NCBI RefSeq assembly: GCF_003130205.1
Contig: NZ_NRDF01000015.1
Location: 1 to 43,637, forward strand
Source of the DNA: Aggregatibacter actinomycetemcomitans
GTDB taxonomy: Bacteria > Pseudomonadota > Gammaproteobacteria > Enterobacterales > Pasteurellaceae
DNA: 43,637 bases
Reading direction: 5' to 3'
Shown here: positions 27,943 to 36,630 of the stretch, one piece after another
Layout: each line of letters starts with the position of its first letter
Numbering within the stretch: position 1 is the stretch's first letter
Position numbers and translations under genes: made by a program
The notes under the pieces: generated by a model
What the model saw: the letters and a program-made list of their open reading frames with translations, nothing else
Told to the model about the DNA's origin: nothing
The model's database searches: none

Positions 27943-30318
27943 TTAGTTTGATAAACTCAATTTATAATTTGAGTTAGCTAATTGACCATTAATAATTAAT
28001 TTTCTTCTTTCTTGTTCAGGAAGACGGAAATTAATTTCTGTATACTTAGGTAAATAGTTGCCTGATCTTTCTAAAGTGAGTTCTATTGTTTGGCTAGTAC
28101 ATTTTAGATGAATATCAAGTTTTAAATACTTACCTTTCAAATAATCAAAACTTTCACCATCATCATCAAATATCGTGATTTTTCTTTCTCCCTGATTAAT
28201 AAAAGGCATAATCAATAATTCTCGATAATTATCAGACAATATATTTTTCTGACCTTTTCTTGCCATTGGAACAACGCATCCCGCTCTTAAGAATAAAGGA
28301 ATTCTCTCTAATAGTGCATCCACCGTGATTTTTTCGCCGCCATTAAACCACTCATGAGTATAAAAGTCATACCAACCCGTAAAATTTTGTGGAAGATAAA
28401 CATCACGTACTCGTTGATCAGGCTCAACGATAGAAGCAATCAATAAATCCTCCCCAAAAAGATAATCATCATTTTCTTCAAATGTGTTTTTATCATGTTC
28501 ATGATCAAGGAAAGTTGGGCGTAACATTGGTTCGTTATCATGGTGTGCTTTCCAAAGTGTATTATATAAATAAGGCATTAATACATAACGCAGTTCGATA
28601 GCATCACGGATAATATTTGTCACTTGTGGGTACATCCATGGCTCATTGACAGTTTTATCATCATTCCAAGAATGGATAGTAAAGCGTGGATGCATTACAC
28701 CATTTTGAACCCAGCGAACAAATAACTCCGGATCTGGCTTCTCGCCTGAAAAACCACCAACATCATGACCGACGTTATAAAGGGCTGAGAGACTCATCCC
28801 TAATCCCATTTTGATGTTATAGCGTAATGTATTCCAGCTTGTACGGTTATCACCAGACCAAGTTTGAACATAGCGATTCATGCCTGGAGAACCTGAACGA
28901 GAAATTAAATATGGACGTTTATTTGGTGCATGCTCTAATTGCGCTTCATAAGATGATTTCATCATCAATAGTGGTTGTAATGGGCGTAATAAGTTAATTG
29001 GCATACCTTTTCCAAAATAATGGCATTTGGCATAGTTATCCCACACTTCAAATTCATTATTATCATTCCAAGTTGAATCAATGCCATAATCCAGCAATTG
29101 CTGTTTTACATTTGATTTCCACCAATTCACTGTATCTATGTTAGTAAAATCTAAATGTGAACCTTCATCATCCCAAAACATCGATCTTTCCGGATTATCA
29201 GATTCAGAATCTTTAATAAATAATCCCAATTTTTCCACTTCTTGATAACGTGGATGATCTCGCAATAAGCAGGGCTTAATATTAGCGGCTAGTTTTATTC
29301 CTGCATCATGGAAATGTTTTGTCATTTCTTTTGGTTGTGGAACTTTGTAATAATTCCAGTTAAAGACATAACGTTTCCCATTAATAGATGTATAACCTGA
29401 TGAGAGCTGGAATGAATCACAGGGAATGTTGTATTCATCGCATAAATCTACGAATTTTTTAAGTTGCTCTTGTGCATCAGGTGCATCGGTGTAATGCATT
29501 GTAGAACCGCTATAACCCAAGCTCCATTTGGGTCCGAAGATAGTGCCACCGGTTAATTGGCAATATTTTTTCGTCACATCTAAAATTTTAGGGCCTAAAA
29601 TGACGTAGTAATCAAGGTTTCCGTCTTCTGCTTTGTAAGTGCGGTAATAAGCGTGGTAGTTATCAATTTCACTACCTAAAATAAACCAGCAAGGAGCAAG
29701 GTTGTCATAATACAAGCCATAGCTAACATTGTCGGTATGGGTGATATAAAACGGAATATGTTTATAAAGTGGATCGGTATATTCTGCGTTATATCCCATT
29801 GCATCAAGATTACGCATTTCGAAGCGGCGACCGTGACGGTTGAGATTGCCTGTCTTCTCTCCTAGGCCATAATAATGATCTTGAACACTTCTTTGTAAAT
29901 AATGAGAGACTTCAGTATTTGATATTCCCATTAAATAAGCACCGGTTTTTCTATCAGCAAAGAGTTTTTTCCATTCCCCATCTTGTTTATATTCCCATTC
30001 TAAATAGAGTGGTTGATGAATAGTTACCCTTAAAAGTGCGGTTGAAATTTCAAGTGTTTTTTCTGTTTGTTTGATTTCATAATCAGGACATGAGAAACCA
30101 ACTAATGACCATTTATCACGGCCTCGCCAATCAACATCGGTTTGATTTGGTGTAATTGCCCAAGTATGTGGCACTTTAAATTCATTATTTTTCGTGAAAG
30201 CAACTCGCAATATGTCATTTTCTAATACAAAAATATGAAGTTGGTAGCCATGATCACAAGAAATATCAATGCGATGATTATGGTTTTCTACAAAAAGCCA
30301 ATTTTTAATCGTTTTCAT
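27943..30318 (-). CDS. Glycoside hydrolase family 31 alpha-glycosidase
   Basis: 791 residues. A GH31 N-terminal beta domain (about 1-235), a TIM barrel (about 255-590) and C-terminal beta domains. The catalytic nucleophile is D419 in STWNDNNEFEVWD and the acid/base is D490 in TWSGDNRTSW. YYGLGEKTGNLNRHGR and WSLGYSGSTMHYTDA are further GH31 marks. There is no signal peptide, so it acts in the cytoplasm on imported glycosides. The substrate is not predictable; alpha-glucosides, alpha-xylosides and alpha-glucuronide-containing disaccharides are possible. It lies between dctM (23 bases) and uxuR (15 bases) in one operon. Uptake sequences at 29637-29645 and 30034-30042 show long residence in Pasteurellaceae. 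The corresponding H. influenzae locus, from memory, has an alcohol dehydrogenase gene here. Confidence 0.9.
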   Translation of the reverse strand: MKTIKNWLFVENHNHRIDISCDHGYQLHIFVLENDILRVAFTKNNEFKVPHTWAITPNQTDVDWRGRDKWSLVGFSCPDYEIKQTEKTLEISTALLRVTIHQPLYLEWEYKQDGEWKKLFADRKTGAYLMGISNTEVSHYLQRSVQDHYYGLGEKTGNLNRHGRRFEMRNLDAMGYNAEYTDPLYKHIPFYITHTDNVSYGLYYDNLAPCWFILGSEIDNYHAYYRTYKAEDGNLDYYVILGPKILDVTKKYCQLTGGTIFGPKWSLGYSGSTMHYTDAPDAQEQLKKFVDLCDEYNIPCDSFQLSSGYTSINGKRYVFNWNYYKVPQPKEMTKHFHDAGIKLAANIKPCLLRDHPRYQEVEKLGLFIKDSESDNPERSMFWDDEGSHLDFTNIDTVNWWKSNVKQQLLDYGIDSTWNDNNEFEVWDNYAKCHYFGKGMPINLLRPLQPLLMMKSSYEAQLEHAPNKRPYLISRSGSPGMNRYVQTWSGDNRTSWNTLRYNIKMGLGMSLSALYNVGHDVGGFSGEKPDPELFVRWVQNGVMHPRFTIHSWNDDKTVNEPWMYPQVTNIIRDAIELRYVLMPYLYNTLWKAHHDNEPMLRPTFLDHEHDKNTFEENDDYLFGEDLLIASIVEPDQRVRDVYLPQNFTGWYDFYTHEWFNGGEKITVDALLERIPLFLRAGCVVPMARKGQKNILSDNYRELLIMPFINQGERKITIFDDDGESFDYLKGKYLKLDIHLKCTSQTIELTLERSGNYLPKYTEINFRLPEQERRKLIINGQLANSNYKLSLSN

Positions 30319-30341
30319 CTCTATTTTTCCCAGTCAATAAA

Positions 30342-31643
30342 TTAATAACCTAGCAACATTCGTGGTAACGCTAAACTTAATGATGGAACATAAGTCACCA
30401 ATAATAACGTCATAATGAGGGCAAAATAAAATGGTAACAATGGATTAATAACCTGATTAATTTTTATGCCGCCAACAGAACAACCGATAAATAATGCACT
30501 ACCAACCGGTGGAGTACAGATACCGATAGAAAGGTTGAATGCCATTAACACACCAAAGTGAACGGGATCCATACCTAATTCTGTCACGATAGGTAAGAAA
30601 ATTGGTGTAAAGATAAGTAATGCCGGGGTCATATCCATAAATACACCAACCACTAATAAAATGATATTAATGATTAATAGAATAACAATCGGGTTATCTG
30701 AAATATTTAATAATGCATCACTAATTGTGTAGGGAATATCAGCATTTGCCATTGCCCAAGACATCCCCATAGATGTGCCGATTAGGAGGAGAACGATGGC
30801 GGTTGTTACAACAGAGTCTAAAATAATTTTTGGTAATTCTTTGATTGTCACTTCACGATAGAAAACAACTGCAAGAATCAAGGTATAAACAACTGCGAAG
30901 GCGGATGCTTCAGTTGCCGTGAAAATACCACCAATAATCCCCCCCATAATCACAATGATTAAACCAAGGCTTGGTAAGGCATCCAGTGTTTTTTTCATTG
31001 CTTCAGAACGAGTTGGTTTTGGTGAAACCGGGTATTTTCTTTTTTTCGCAATAACAGCGACGATAACCATGATCGATAGTCCCATCAAAATACCCGGAAT
31101 GTAACCAGCAAGGAATAATGCGCCGATAGATGTGCCACCTGAAATCAAGGAATACACAATGAAGGTATTACTTGGTGGAATTAATAATCCGGTTGGGCAA
31201 GACGCTATATTAACAGCTGCAGAAAAAGACGGGTCATAACCTTCTTTCCTTTGTAATGGGGACATAATCCCGCCCATTGCTGCACCTGATGCTACTGCGG
31301 AACCTGAAATTGAACCAAACATCATGTTAGCCAATACGTTTACGTGAGCAAGAGAACCAGGTAGGCGACCTCCGATAACTTTAGCAAATTCAATTAATCG
31401 CATTGCAATGCCACCACGGTTCATAATGTTACCGGCTAAAATAAAGAATGGAATAGCAAGTAAGGAGGAACTATCTAAGCCAGATGCCATTTTTTGAGAA
31501 ATTACAGCAATAGCCGCATCAAAAGGAATTGATAGCATAATGGTAAGAAGTGATGCGATACCGATAGAAAATGAAATTGGTACACCAATAAATAACAGCA
31601 TAAAGAAACTAGAGCAAAGTATAATGATATTTGACCATTCCAT
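30342..31643 (-). CDS. TRAP transporter large permease (DctM)
   Basis: 433-residue inner-membrane protein with about 12 hydrophobic segments, the substrate-conducting subunit of a sodium-driven TRAP transporter. Typical pieces are FMLLFIGVPISFSIGIAS near the start, LAIPFFILAGNIMNRGGIA, GSISGSAVASGAAMGGIM, CPTGLLIPPSNTFIVYS and GICTPPVGSALFIG. Start 31643 was preferred over an in-frame ATG at 31667, because it falls 1 base after the dctQ stop with GGAGA in front and begins the family sequence (MEWSNIIIL). The context (uronate catabolic genes) points to a hexuronate or its glycoside as substrate. Confidence 0.93.
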   Translation of the reverse strand: MEWSNIIILCSSFFMLLFIGVPISFSIGIASLLTIMLSIPFDAAIAVISQKMASGLDSSSLLAIPFFILAGNIMNRGGIAMRLIEFAKVIGGRLPGSLAHVNVLANMMFGSISGSAVASGAAMGGIMSPLQRKEGYDPSFSAAVNIASCPTGLLIPPSNTFIVYSLISGGTSIGALFLAGYIPGILMGLSIMVIVAVIAKKRKYPVSPKPTRSEAMKKTLDALPSLGLIIVIMGGIIGGIFTATEASAFAVVYTLILAVVFYREVTIKELPKIILDSVVTTAIVLLLIGTSMGMSWAMANADIPYTISDALLNISDNPIVILLIINIILLVVGVFMDMTPALLIFTPIFLPIVTELGMDPVHFGVLMAFNLSIGICTPPVGSALFIGCSVGGIKINQVINPLLPFYFALIMTLLLVTYVPSLSLALPRMLLGY

Positions 31644-31644
31644 T

Positions 31645-32145
31645 TTATTCTCCTTGGTGAACTGCATTCATGCTGTGGATGTTATTAATGATATCTCTGA
31701 GAAGGTAAAGGAGCATAAAGCATCCGCTTAGTGGAATTGCCAGATAAACAAGCCCCATTTGAATGCCTATCACTGGTGATATCTGTCCGTTATTTACCGT
31801 ATCTATAACGAGTTTGAATCCACCATAGCACATAATAACGGCTGCAAATGAGACACTGATAAGGTTAATGATAAGTTGTAAACGATTTTGATTAATTGGA
31901 GAATTTTCAAATTTGTTGACTAAAAGATCAATGGCAAGGTGTTTCTTCCGACCTAATGCATAGGCGGCCCCCATTAATCCAACCCAAATAAAGAGAAAGC
32001 GCGCGATCTCATCAGTGTAAGTACTTGGCGTGTTAAGAATATAGCGAGACAAGACTTGCCAAATTACGCAGATAACTAAAAATGAACTTAATGCAACACA
32101 GAGTGTTGATAAGACCCAATTTATGACAGATATGAACTTATTCAT
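31645..32145 (-). CDS. TRAP transporter small permease (DctQ)
   Basis: 166 residues with four hydrophobic helices (about residues 12-34, 48-64, 88-110 and 128-150). The DctQ signature is visible: SRYILNTPSTYTDEIARF, LFIWVGLMGAAYALGRKKH and LAIDLLVNKF. It partners the DctM encoded immediately downstream, the stop of this gene falling 1 base before the dctM start. It is the first gene of the leftward operon, with a divergent regulatory region in front. The matching binding protein gene is on the other side of that region, on the opposite strand. Confidence 0.93.
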   Translation of the reverse strand: MNKFISVINWVLSTLCVALSSFLVICVIWQVLSRYILNTPSTYTDEIARFLFIWVGLMGAAYALGRKKHLAIDLLVNKFENSPINQNRLQLIINLISVSFAAVIMCYGGFKLVIDTVNNGQISPVIGIQMGLVYLAIPLSGCFMLLYLLRDIINNIHSMNAVHQGE

Positions 32146-32172
32146 TACGACTCCTTTTTGCCATTAAAGTTA

Positions 32173-32188
32173 AATTGGTAAACCAATT
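32173..32188. promoter_or_regulatory. UxuR/ExuR-type operator
   Basis: AATTGGT-AA-ACCAATT is a perfect 16-bp palindrome 28 bases upstream of dctQ. It matches the known UxuR/ExuR operator pattern (AAATTGGTATACCAATTT) and the general GntR/FadR GT-N-AC core. The uxuR gene is in the operon it would control. Confidence 0.75.
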
Positions 32189-32230
32189 ATGCTTTAAAAT
32201 TTCTTTTCTGCAAGTTTTTTTGTTTAAAAG

Positions 32231-32246
32231 TGTGATCTGGCTCACC
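32231..32246. promoter_or_regulatory. CRP-type site
   Basis: TGTGATCTGGCTCACC matches TGTGA-N6-TCACA in 9 of 10 key positions. It stands midway between the divergent dctQ and dctP genes and overlaps the next palindrome by two bases. Carbon catabolite control of uronate genes is well known in enterobacteria. Confidence 0.7.
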
Positions 32247-32262
32247 AATTATAAATAATTGG
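32245..32262. promoter_or_regulatory. Second palindrome in the dctQ-dctP control region
   Basis: CCAATTAT-AA-ATAATTGG is a perfect 18-bp palindrome. It carries the half-sites ACCAATT and AATTGG of the first operator but with wider spacing, so it may be a second UxuR site or a different repressor's operator. It lies about 90 bases before the dctP start. Confidence 0.55.
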
Positions 32263-32348
32263 ATTGACCACTTGATTTTTTTGAGTCTATTATCTTCACA
32301 ACCGCCTAGTTGTTAGATGGTTATTCTTTAATTTACTTACTATGGGAG

Positions 32349-33347
32349 ATGCGTTATGCAAATCAAAAAAATGTTTTTTCTTATGCATTGGTCTTGGCGT
32401 TATCAGCTGGGATTGCGTTTTCAGCTTGTGCTAAAACCGTACTAAAATTAAGTCATAATAATGATAAAACTCACCCTGTGCATATTTCGATGCAATATAT
32501 GGCAGATGAAGTTAAAAAATTAACAAATGATGAAGTGGTGATCCGAATTTATCCAAATAGCCAGCTTGGTAGTCAGCGTGAATCAATGGAATTATTGCAA
32601 TCCGGATCACTAGATATGGCAAAATCAAACGCAAGTGAATTAGAAGCATTTGAGCCATCTTATGGGGCATACAATATTCCGTATCTTTTCCATAATGTTG
32701 ATCATTATTATCGTGCTCTACTTGATCCTGAAATTGGGCAAAAAATTCTTGATTCATCAAAAGGCAAAGGTTTCATTGGGTTGACTTATTATGATGGTGG
32801 TGCGCGTAGTTTCTATGCGGGTAAGCCAATTAAATCGCCTGCGGACCTCAAAGGGATGAAGATTCGCGTTCAACCAAGTCCAACAGCCGTTGAAATGATT
32901 AAATTAATGGGGGCATCTCCAACGCCCTTAGCATATGGTGAACTTTACACAGCTTTGCAACAAAAAGTGGTAGATGGCGCTGAAAATAACCAAACTGCGT
33001 TAACCTTAGCGCGTCACGGTGAAGTGGCGAAATTTTTCAGTGAAGATGAACATACTATGATCCCCGATGTGCTTGTGGTTGGTCAAAAATCTTGGGACAA
33101 ATTAACCCCAGAGCAACAAAAAGCACTCAAAAAAGCAGCTGACGATTCAATGATGTATAACAAAGAGTTATGGCAAAAAATGATTGCTGAAACTGCTCAA
33201 GAAGCCAAAGATAAATTGGGTGTAGAATTTGTGAAAGTCGATAAACAACCGTTTATTGATGCAACAAAAAGTATGCATGATGCAGCAAAAGCAAATCTTT
33301 TGCTTAAGGAGTATATTGAACGTATTGATAACTTAGCAACCAAATAG
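32349..33347 (+). CDS. TRAP transporter substrate-binding protein (DctP)
   Basis: Periplasmic binding protein of about 330 residues. After a signal peptide (SYALVLALSAGIAFSACA), the mature part begins KTVLKLSHNNDKTHPVH and contains the DctP carboxylate-binding region with GLTYYDGGARSFYAG and MKIRVQPSPTAVEM. The start is problematic. The ATG with a good ribosome site (GGGAGA, then ATG 32356, MQIKKM) is out of frame with the rest. One more A in the A7 tract at 32365-32371 would give MQIKKNVFSYALVLAL, an ideal signal peptide. The in-frame ATG at 32349 used here has the GGGAG directly against it and is a poor start. So the gene may be off, phase-variable, or affected by a homopolymer read error. 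Confidence 0.85.
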   Translation: MRYANQKNVFSYALVLALSAGIAFSACAKTVLKLSHNNDKTHPVHISMQYMADEVKKLTNDEVVIRIYPNSQLGSQRESMELLQSGSLDMAKSNASELEAFEPSYGAYNIPYLFHNVDHYYRALLDPEIGQKILDSSKGKGFIGLTYYDGGARSFYAGKPIKSPADLKGMKIRVQPSPTAVEMIKLMGASPTPLAYGELYTALQQKVVDGAENNQTALTLARHGEVAKFFSEDEHTMIPDVLVVGQKSWDKLTPEQQKALKKAADDSMMYNKELWQKMIAETAQEAKDKLGVEFVKVDKQPFIDATKSMHDAAKANLLLKEYIERIDNLATK

Positions 33348-33367
33348 TTATAGTTAATGTAGGAAGG

Positions 33368-33388
33368 ATACGCCTTCGCGTATTTTTT
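33368..33388 (+). terminator. Hairpin with T-tract between dctP and kdgK
   Basis: ATACGC-CTTC-GCGTAT (33368-33383) is followed by five T. It lies 20 bases after the dctP stop and just before the kdgK ribosome site. It should make dctP more abundant than the catabolic genes, a common arrangement for binding-protein genes. Confidence 0.75.
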
Positions 33389-33403
33389 CATTCTGGGGCA
33401 AAT

Positions 33404-34348
33404 ATGAAAAAAATTGCATTTATCGGCGAATGTATGATTGAACTGAATGGGAAACCTTTCGGTGAAATGTGGCAAAGTTATGGTGGAGATACATTAAATT
33501 CGGCCACTTATCTTAGCCGAATGAGTTCGCCAAATGACATTCAAGTTTACTATGTTTCTGCGTTAGGCTCGGATAATTTAAGCGAGCAAATGCGTGTACA
33601 TTGGCAAGCCGATGGTATTAATACAGACTGGGTGTTGAAAGATGGACAACACCAACCCGGTTTATACTTTATCCAGCTTGATGAACAAGGAGAGCGTACT
33701 TTTCTTTACTGGCGTAATCAATCTGCAGCACGTTATATGGTACAACATATTGATTTCAAAAAGTTTTTATCTTATTTTGAAAATGTGAATATGATCTACC
33801 TTAGTGGTATATCACTTGCAATCTTACCAAAAACTGACCGCACTTTTTTAGTTGAACAACTAGTGAAATTGGCTCAAAAAGGCGTGCAAATTGCTTTTGA
33901 TAGTAACTTCCGACCTAAACTATGGGATTCATTAAAAGATGCTCAAGAGAGTTATTTGCAATTACTACCTTATGTCAGTCTTGCTCTTGTCACTTTTGAT
34001 GATGAACAATTATTGTGGGACGATGAAAATGAACGAGCTACTTTAACTCGCTTGCATCAGATTGGCATACCAAAAGTAATTGTCAAATGTGGGCGAAATG
34101 GAGCCGTTTTTTCAGATTCTCAAACATCTGAACATGGCCAAGTTGTGCCGGAACCAATATTAAATGTTGTAGATACTACATCAGCAGGAGATTCTTTTAA
34201 TGCCGGATTTTTAAATGGTTATTTACGAAATAAACCTTTAGAGATTTGTTGTTGGCAAGGTAATCGTGTCGCGGGCATTGTGATTCAACATAAAGGCGCG
34301 ATTATTGATAAACACGCCACTTCTCATCTTCAATCTGAATTTAATTAA
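33404..34348 (+). CDS. kdgK: 2-dehydro-3-deoxygluconate kinase
   Basis: PfkB-family sugar kinase of 314 residues that phosphorylates KDG to KDPG. Motifs: N-terminal FIGECMIELNG, YGGDTLNSATYLSR with the GG dinucleotide hinge, the substrate region YFIQLDEQGERTFLYWR, and the ATP/anion-hole signature with the catalytic Asp in VVDTTSAGDSFNAGFLNG (about residues 255-270). KDG kinases typically have SAGD rather than GAGD here. It is the second gene of the rightward run. Uptake sequence at 33837-33845 inside the gene. Confidence 0.95.
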   Translation: MKKIAFIGECMIELNGKPFGEMWQSYGGDTLNSATYLSRMSSPNDIQVYYVSALGSDNLSEQMRVHWQADGINTDWVLKDGQHQPGLYFIQLDEQGERTFLYWRNQSAARYMVQHIDFKKFLSYFENVNMIYLSGISLAILPKTDRTFLVEQLVKLAQKGVQIAFDSNFRPKLWDSLKDAQESYLQLLPYVSLALVTFDDEQLLWDDENERATLTRLHQIGIPKVIVKCGRNGAVFSDSQTSEHGQVVPEPILNVVDTTSAGDSFNAGFLNGYLRNKPLEICCWQGNRVAGIVIQHKGAIIDKHATSHLQSEFN

Positions 34349-34359
34349 CGGAGTACAGT

Positions 34360-35208
34360 ATGAATATTGCAGCTAACCATAATTTAGAAAATAAATTGAT
34401 CGTCATTACTGAAGCGGGTGGGGTGTTATGCGCATTCTTAGCTAAACAACTCGCACACACTAAAGCAAATCTTGCTTTATTGGATATTAATTTTGAAGCG
34501 GCCGACAAAGTCGCACAAGAGATTAATCAAGCGGGCGGTCGTGCAAAAGCCTATAAAACAAATGTGTTAGAACTTGAAAATATTAAAGAAGTCAGAAATC
34601 AAATTGAAGCCGATTTTGGTACTTGTGACATATTAATTAATGGTGCCGGTGGCAATAATCCAAAGGCCACAACAGATAATGAATTTCACCAATTTGATTT
34701 AAATGAAAGTACAAAAACTTTCTTTGATTTAGATAAATCTGGTATTGAATTTGTATTTAATCTCAACTATTTAGGTACATTATTACCAACACAGGTTTTT
34801 GCGAAAGATATGATTGGTAAAAAAGGTGCAAATATCATCAATATTTCAAGTATGAATGTCTTTACACCACTAACAAAAATTGCAGCTTATTCCGGTGCTA
34901 AAGCTGCAATTAGTAACTTCACGCAATGGCTCGCCGTTTACTTTTCTAAAGTAGGTCTTCGTTGTAATGCCATTGCACCTGGCTTTTTAGTGATGAGTAA
35001 TCAAAACCGTGCATTATTGTTTGATGCGGAAGGCAAACCAACCGCTCGCGCCAATAAAATTTTAACCAATACACCAATGGGACGTTTTGGTGAACCGGAA
35101 GAATTACTTGGCGCATTGCTCTTCTTAATTGATGAGAACTATTCAAGTTTTGTGAATGGAGTGATTGTGCCGGTTGATGGTGGGTTTTCTGCTTATAGCG
35201 GTGTATAA
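34360..35208 (+). CDS. SDR-type D-mannonate oxidoreductase (fructuronate reductase)
   Basis: Short-chain dehydrogenase of 282 residues, by context reducing fructuronate to mannonate in place of a classical UxuB. NNAG is seen as NGAGGNN (about 94-100), and the catalytic set is S163/S164, Y177 and K181 ([20 protein letters not shown]), with PGFLVM and [15 protein letters not shown] near the end. The dinucleotide-binding motif, normally TGAGGVLCG, reads TEAGGVLCA (T17-E18 ... A25): the first Gly is Glu and the last is Ala. Glu there should clash with the cofactor phosphate, so activity is doubtful. It begins 11 bases after kdgK and ends 10 bases before uxaC. Confidence 0.88.
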   Translation: MNIAANHNLENKLIVITEAGGVLCAFLAKQLAHTKANLALLDINFEAADKVAQEINQAGGRAKAYKTNVLELENIKEVRNQIEADFGTCDILINGAGGNNPKATTDNEFHQFDLNESTKTFFDLDKSGIEFVFNLNYLGTLLPTQVFAKDMIGKKGANIINISSMNVFTPLTKIAAYSGAKAAISNFTQWLAVYFSKVGLRCNAIAPGFLVMSNQNRALLFDAEGKPTARANKILTNTPMGRFGEPEELLGALLFLIDENYSSFVNGVIVPVDGGFSAYSGV

Positions 35209-35218
35209 GGGGATAAAA

Positions 35219-36622
35219 ATGAAACAATTTATGGACGAAGATTTTCTTCTTTCAACAAACACAGCCAAAACGCTTTATCACGACTATGCAAAACATCAGC
35301 CTATTTTTGATTACCACTGTCATTTAAGTCCAAAAGAGGTAGCTGAAAATCGCCAGTTTAAAGATCTGGCTGAAATTTGGTTAGAAGGTGATCATTATAA
35401 ATGGCGTGCTTTACGTACAGCGGGCGTTCCGGAGGAATTAATTACAGGTAAAGCAGATAATTATCAAAAGTATCTTGCGTGGGCAAAGACCGTTCCGCTT
35501 TGTATAGGTAATCCAATTTACCACTGGACTCATTTAGAACTACGTCGCCCTTTTGGTATTACCAACACATTATTTAATCCGCAAAACGCAGATAAAATTT
35601 GGCATCAATGTAATGAAATGTTGCAACAGCCTGAATTTTCAGCGCGTGGTATTATGCAGCAAATGAATGTGAAATTGGTCGGAACAACGGATGATCCAAT
35701 CGATTCCTTAGAATATCACCAAGTGATAAAAAATGATGGTAGCTTTGACATTGATGTTGTACCAAGTTGGCGTCCGGATAAAGTCTTTAAAATTGAATTG
35801 CCACAATTCAATGATTATATCGCCCAGCTTGACCAAGTCGCCGATGTTGAGATTCGTTCATTTGCTGATTTACAAAAAGCATTAGTAAAACGCTTAAACC
35901 ATTTTGATGAACAAGGTTGCAAATCGGCTGATCATGGTATGGAAATTGTCCGTTTTGCACCGATTCCTGATGAGTCGATACTTGATGGAATTCTTCAAAA
36001 ACGTTTGCAAAATCAACCGCTCTTAGAAGAAGAAATTGCGCAATTTAGTACAGCAATTTTGGTATGGTTAGCTTCTGAATATTGTAAACGTCAGTGGGTG
36101 ATGCAAATGCATATTGGGGCAATTCGTAACAACAATAGTAGAATGTTTGCGTTGCTTGGCAACGACAGTGGGTTTGATTCTATTGGCGATCACACTTATG
36201 CCGAACAGCTTTCTCACTTATTGGATGCTATGGATCGTCAAAATCAATTGCCAAAAACCATTTTATATTGTTTAAATCCGCGTGATAACGAGGTGATTGG
36301 CAGTATGATTGGTAATTTCCAAACCGGTGGAGTAGCAGGCAAAATCCAATTTGGTTCTGGCTGGTGGTTTAATGATCAAAAAGATGGCATGGAGCGTCAG
36401 TTACAACAACTTTCACAGTTGGGTTTATTAAGTCAATTTGTAGGAATGCTCACTGATTCTCGTAGTTTCTTATCTTACACTCGCCACGAATATTTCCGCC
36501 GTATTTTATGTGAAATGGTAGGCAATTGGGTAGAAAATGGTGAAGCGCCAAATGATATTCCATTATTGAGTAAAATGATTGAAGATATTTGCTTTAATAA
36601 TGCAACACGTTATTTTAAATAG
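35219..36622 (+). CDS. uxaC: Glucuronate isomerase
   Basis: Converts D-glucuronate to D-fructuronate (and galacturonate to tagaturonate). 467 residues, the usual length. The start reads [20 protein letters not shown], followed by the metal-binding [14 protein letters not shown] (about residues 29-42). Other family marks are [32 protein letters not shown] and the near-terminal [20 protein letters not shown] in two parts ([20 protein letters not shown]). ATG 35219 was chosen over an in-frame upstream ATG inside the SDR gene because it follows AAGGGGAT and begins the homology. Confidence 0.96.
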   Translation: MKQFMDEDFLLSTNTAKTLYHDYAKHQPIFDYHCHLSPKEVAENRQFKDLAEIWLEGDHYKWRALRTAGVPEELITGKADNYQKYLAWAKTVPLCIGNPIYHWTHLELRRPFGITNTLFNPQNADKIWHQCNEMLQQPEFSARGIMQQMNVKLVGTTDDPIDSLEYHQVIKNDGSFDIDVVPSWRPDKVFKIELPQFNDYIAQLDQVADVEIRSFADLQKALVKRLNHFDEQGCKSADHGMEIVRFAPIPDESILDGILQKRLQNQPLLEEEIAQFSTAILVWLASEYCKRQWVMQMHIGAIRNNNSRMFALLGNDSGFDSIGDHTYAEQLSHLLDAMDRQNQLPKTILYCLNPRDNEVIGSMIGNFQTGGVAGKIQFGSGWWFNDQKDGMERQLQQLSQLGLLSQFVGMLTDSRSFLSYTRHEYFRRILCEMVGNWVENGEAPNDIPLLSKMIEDICFNNATRYFK

Positions 36623-36630
36623 GAAAAATT

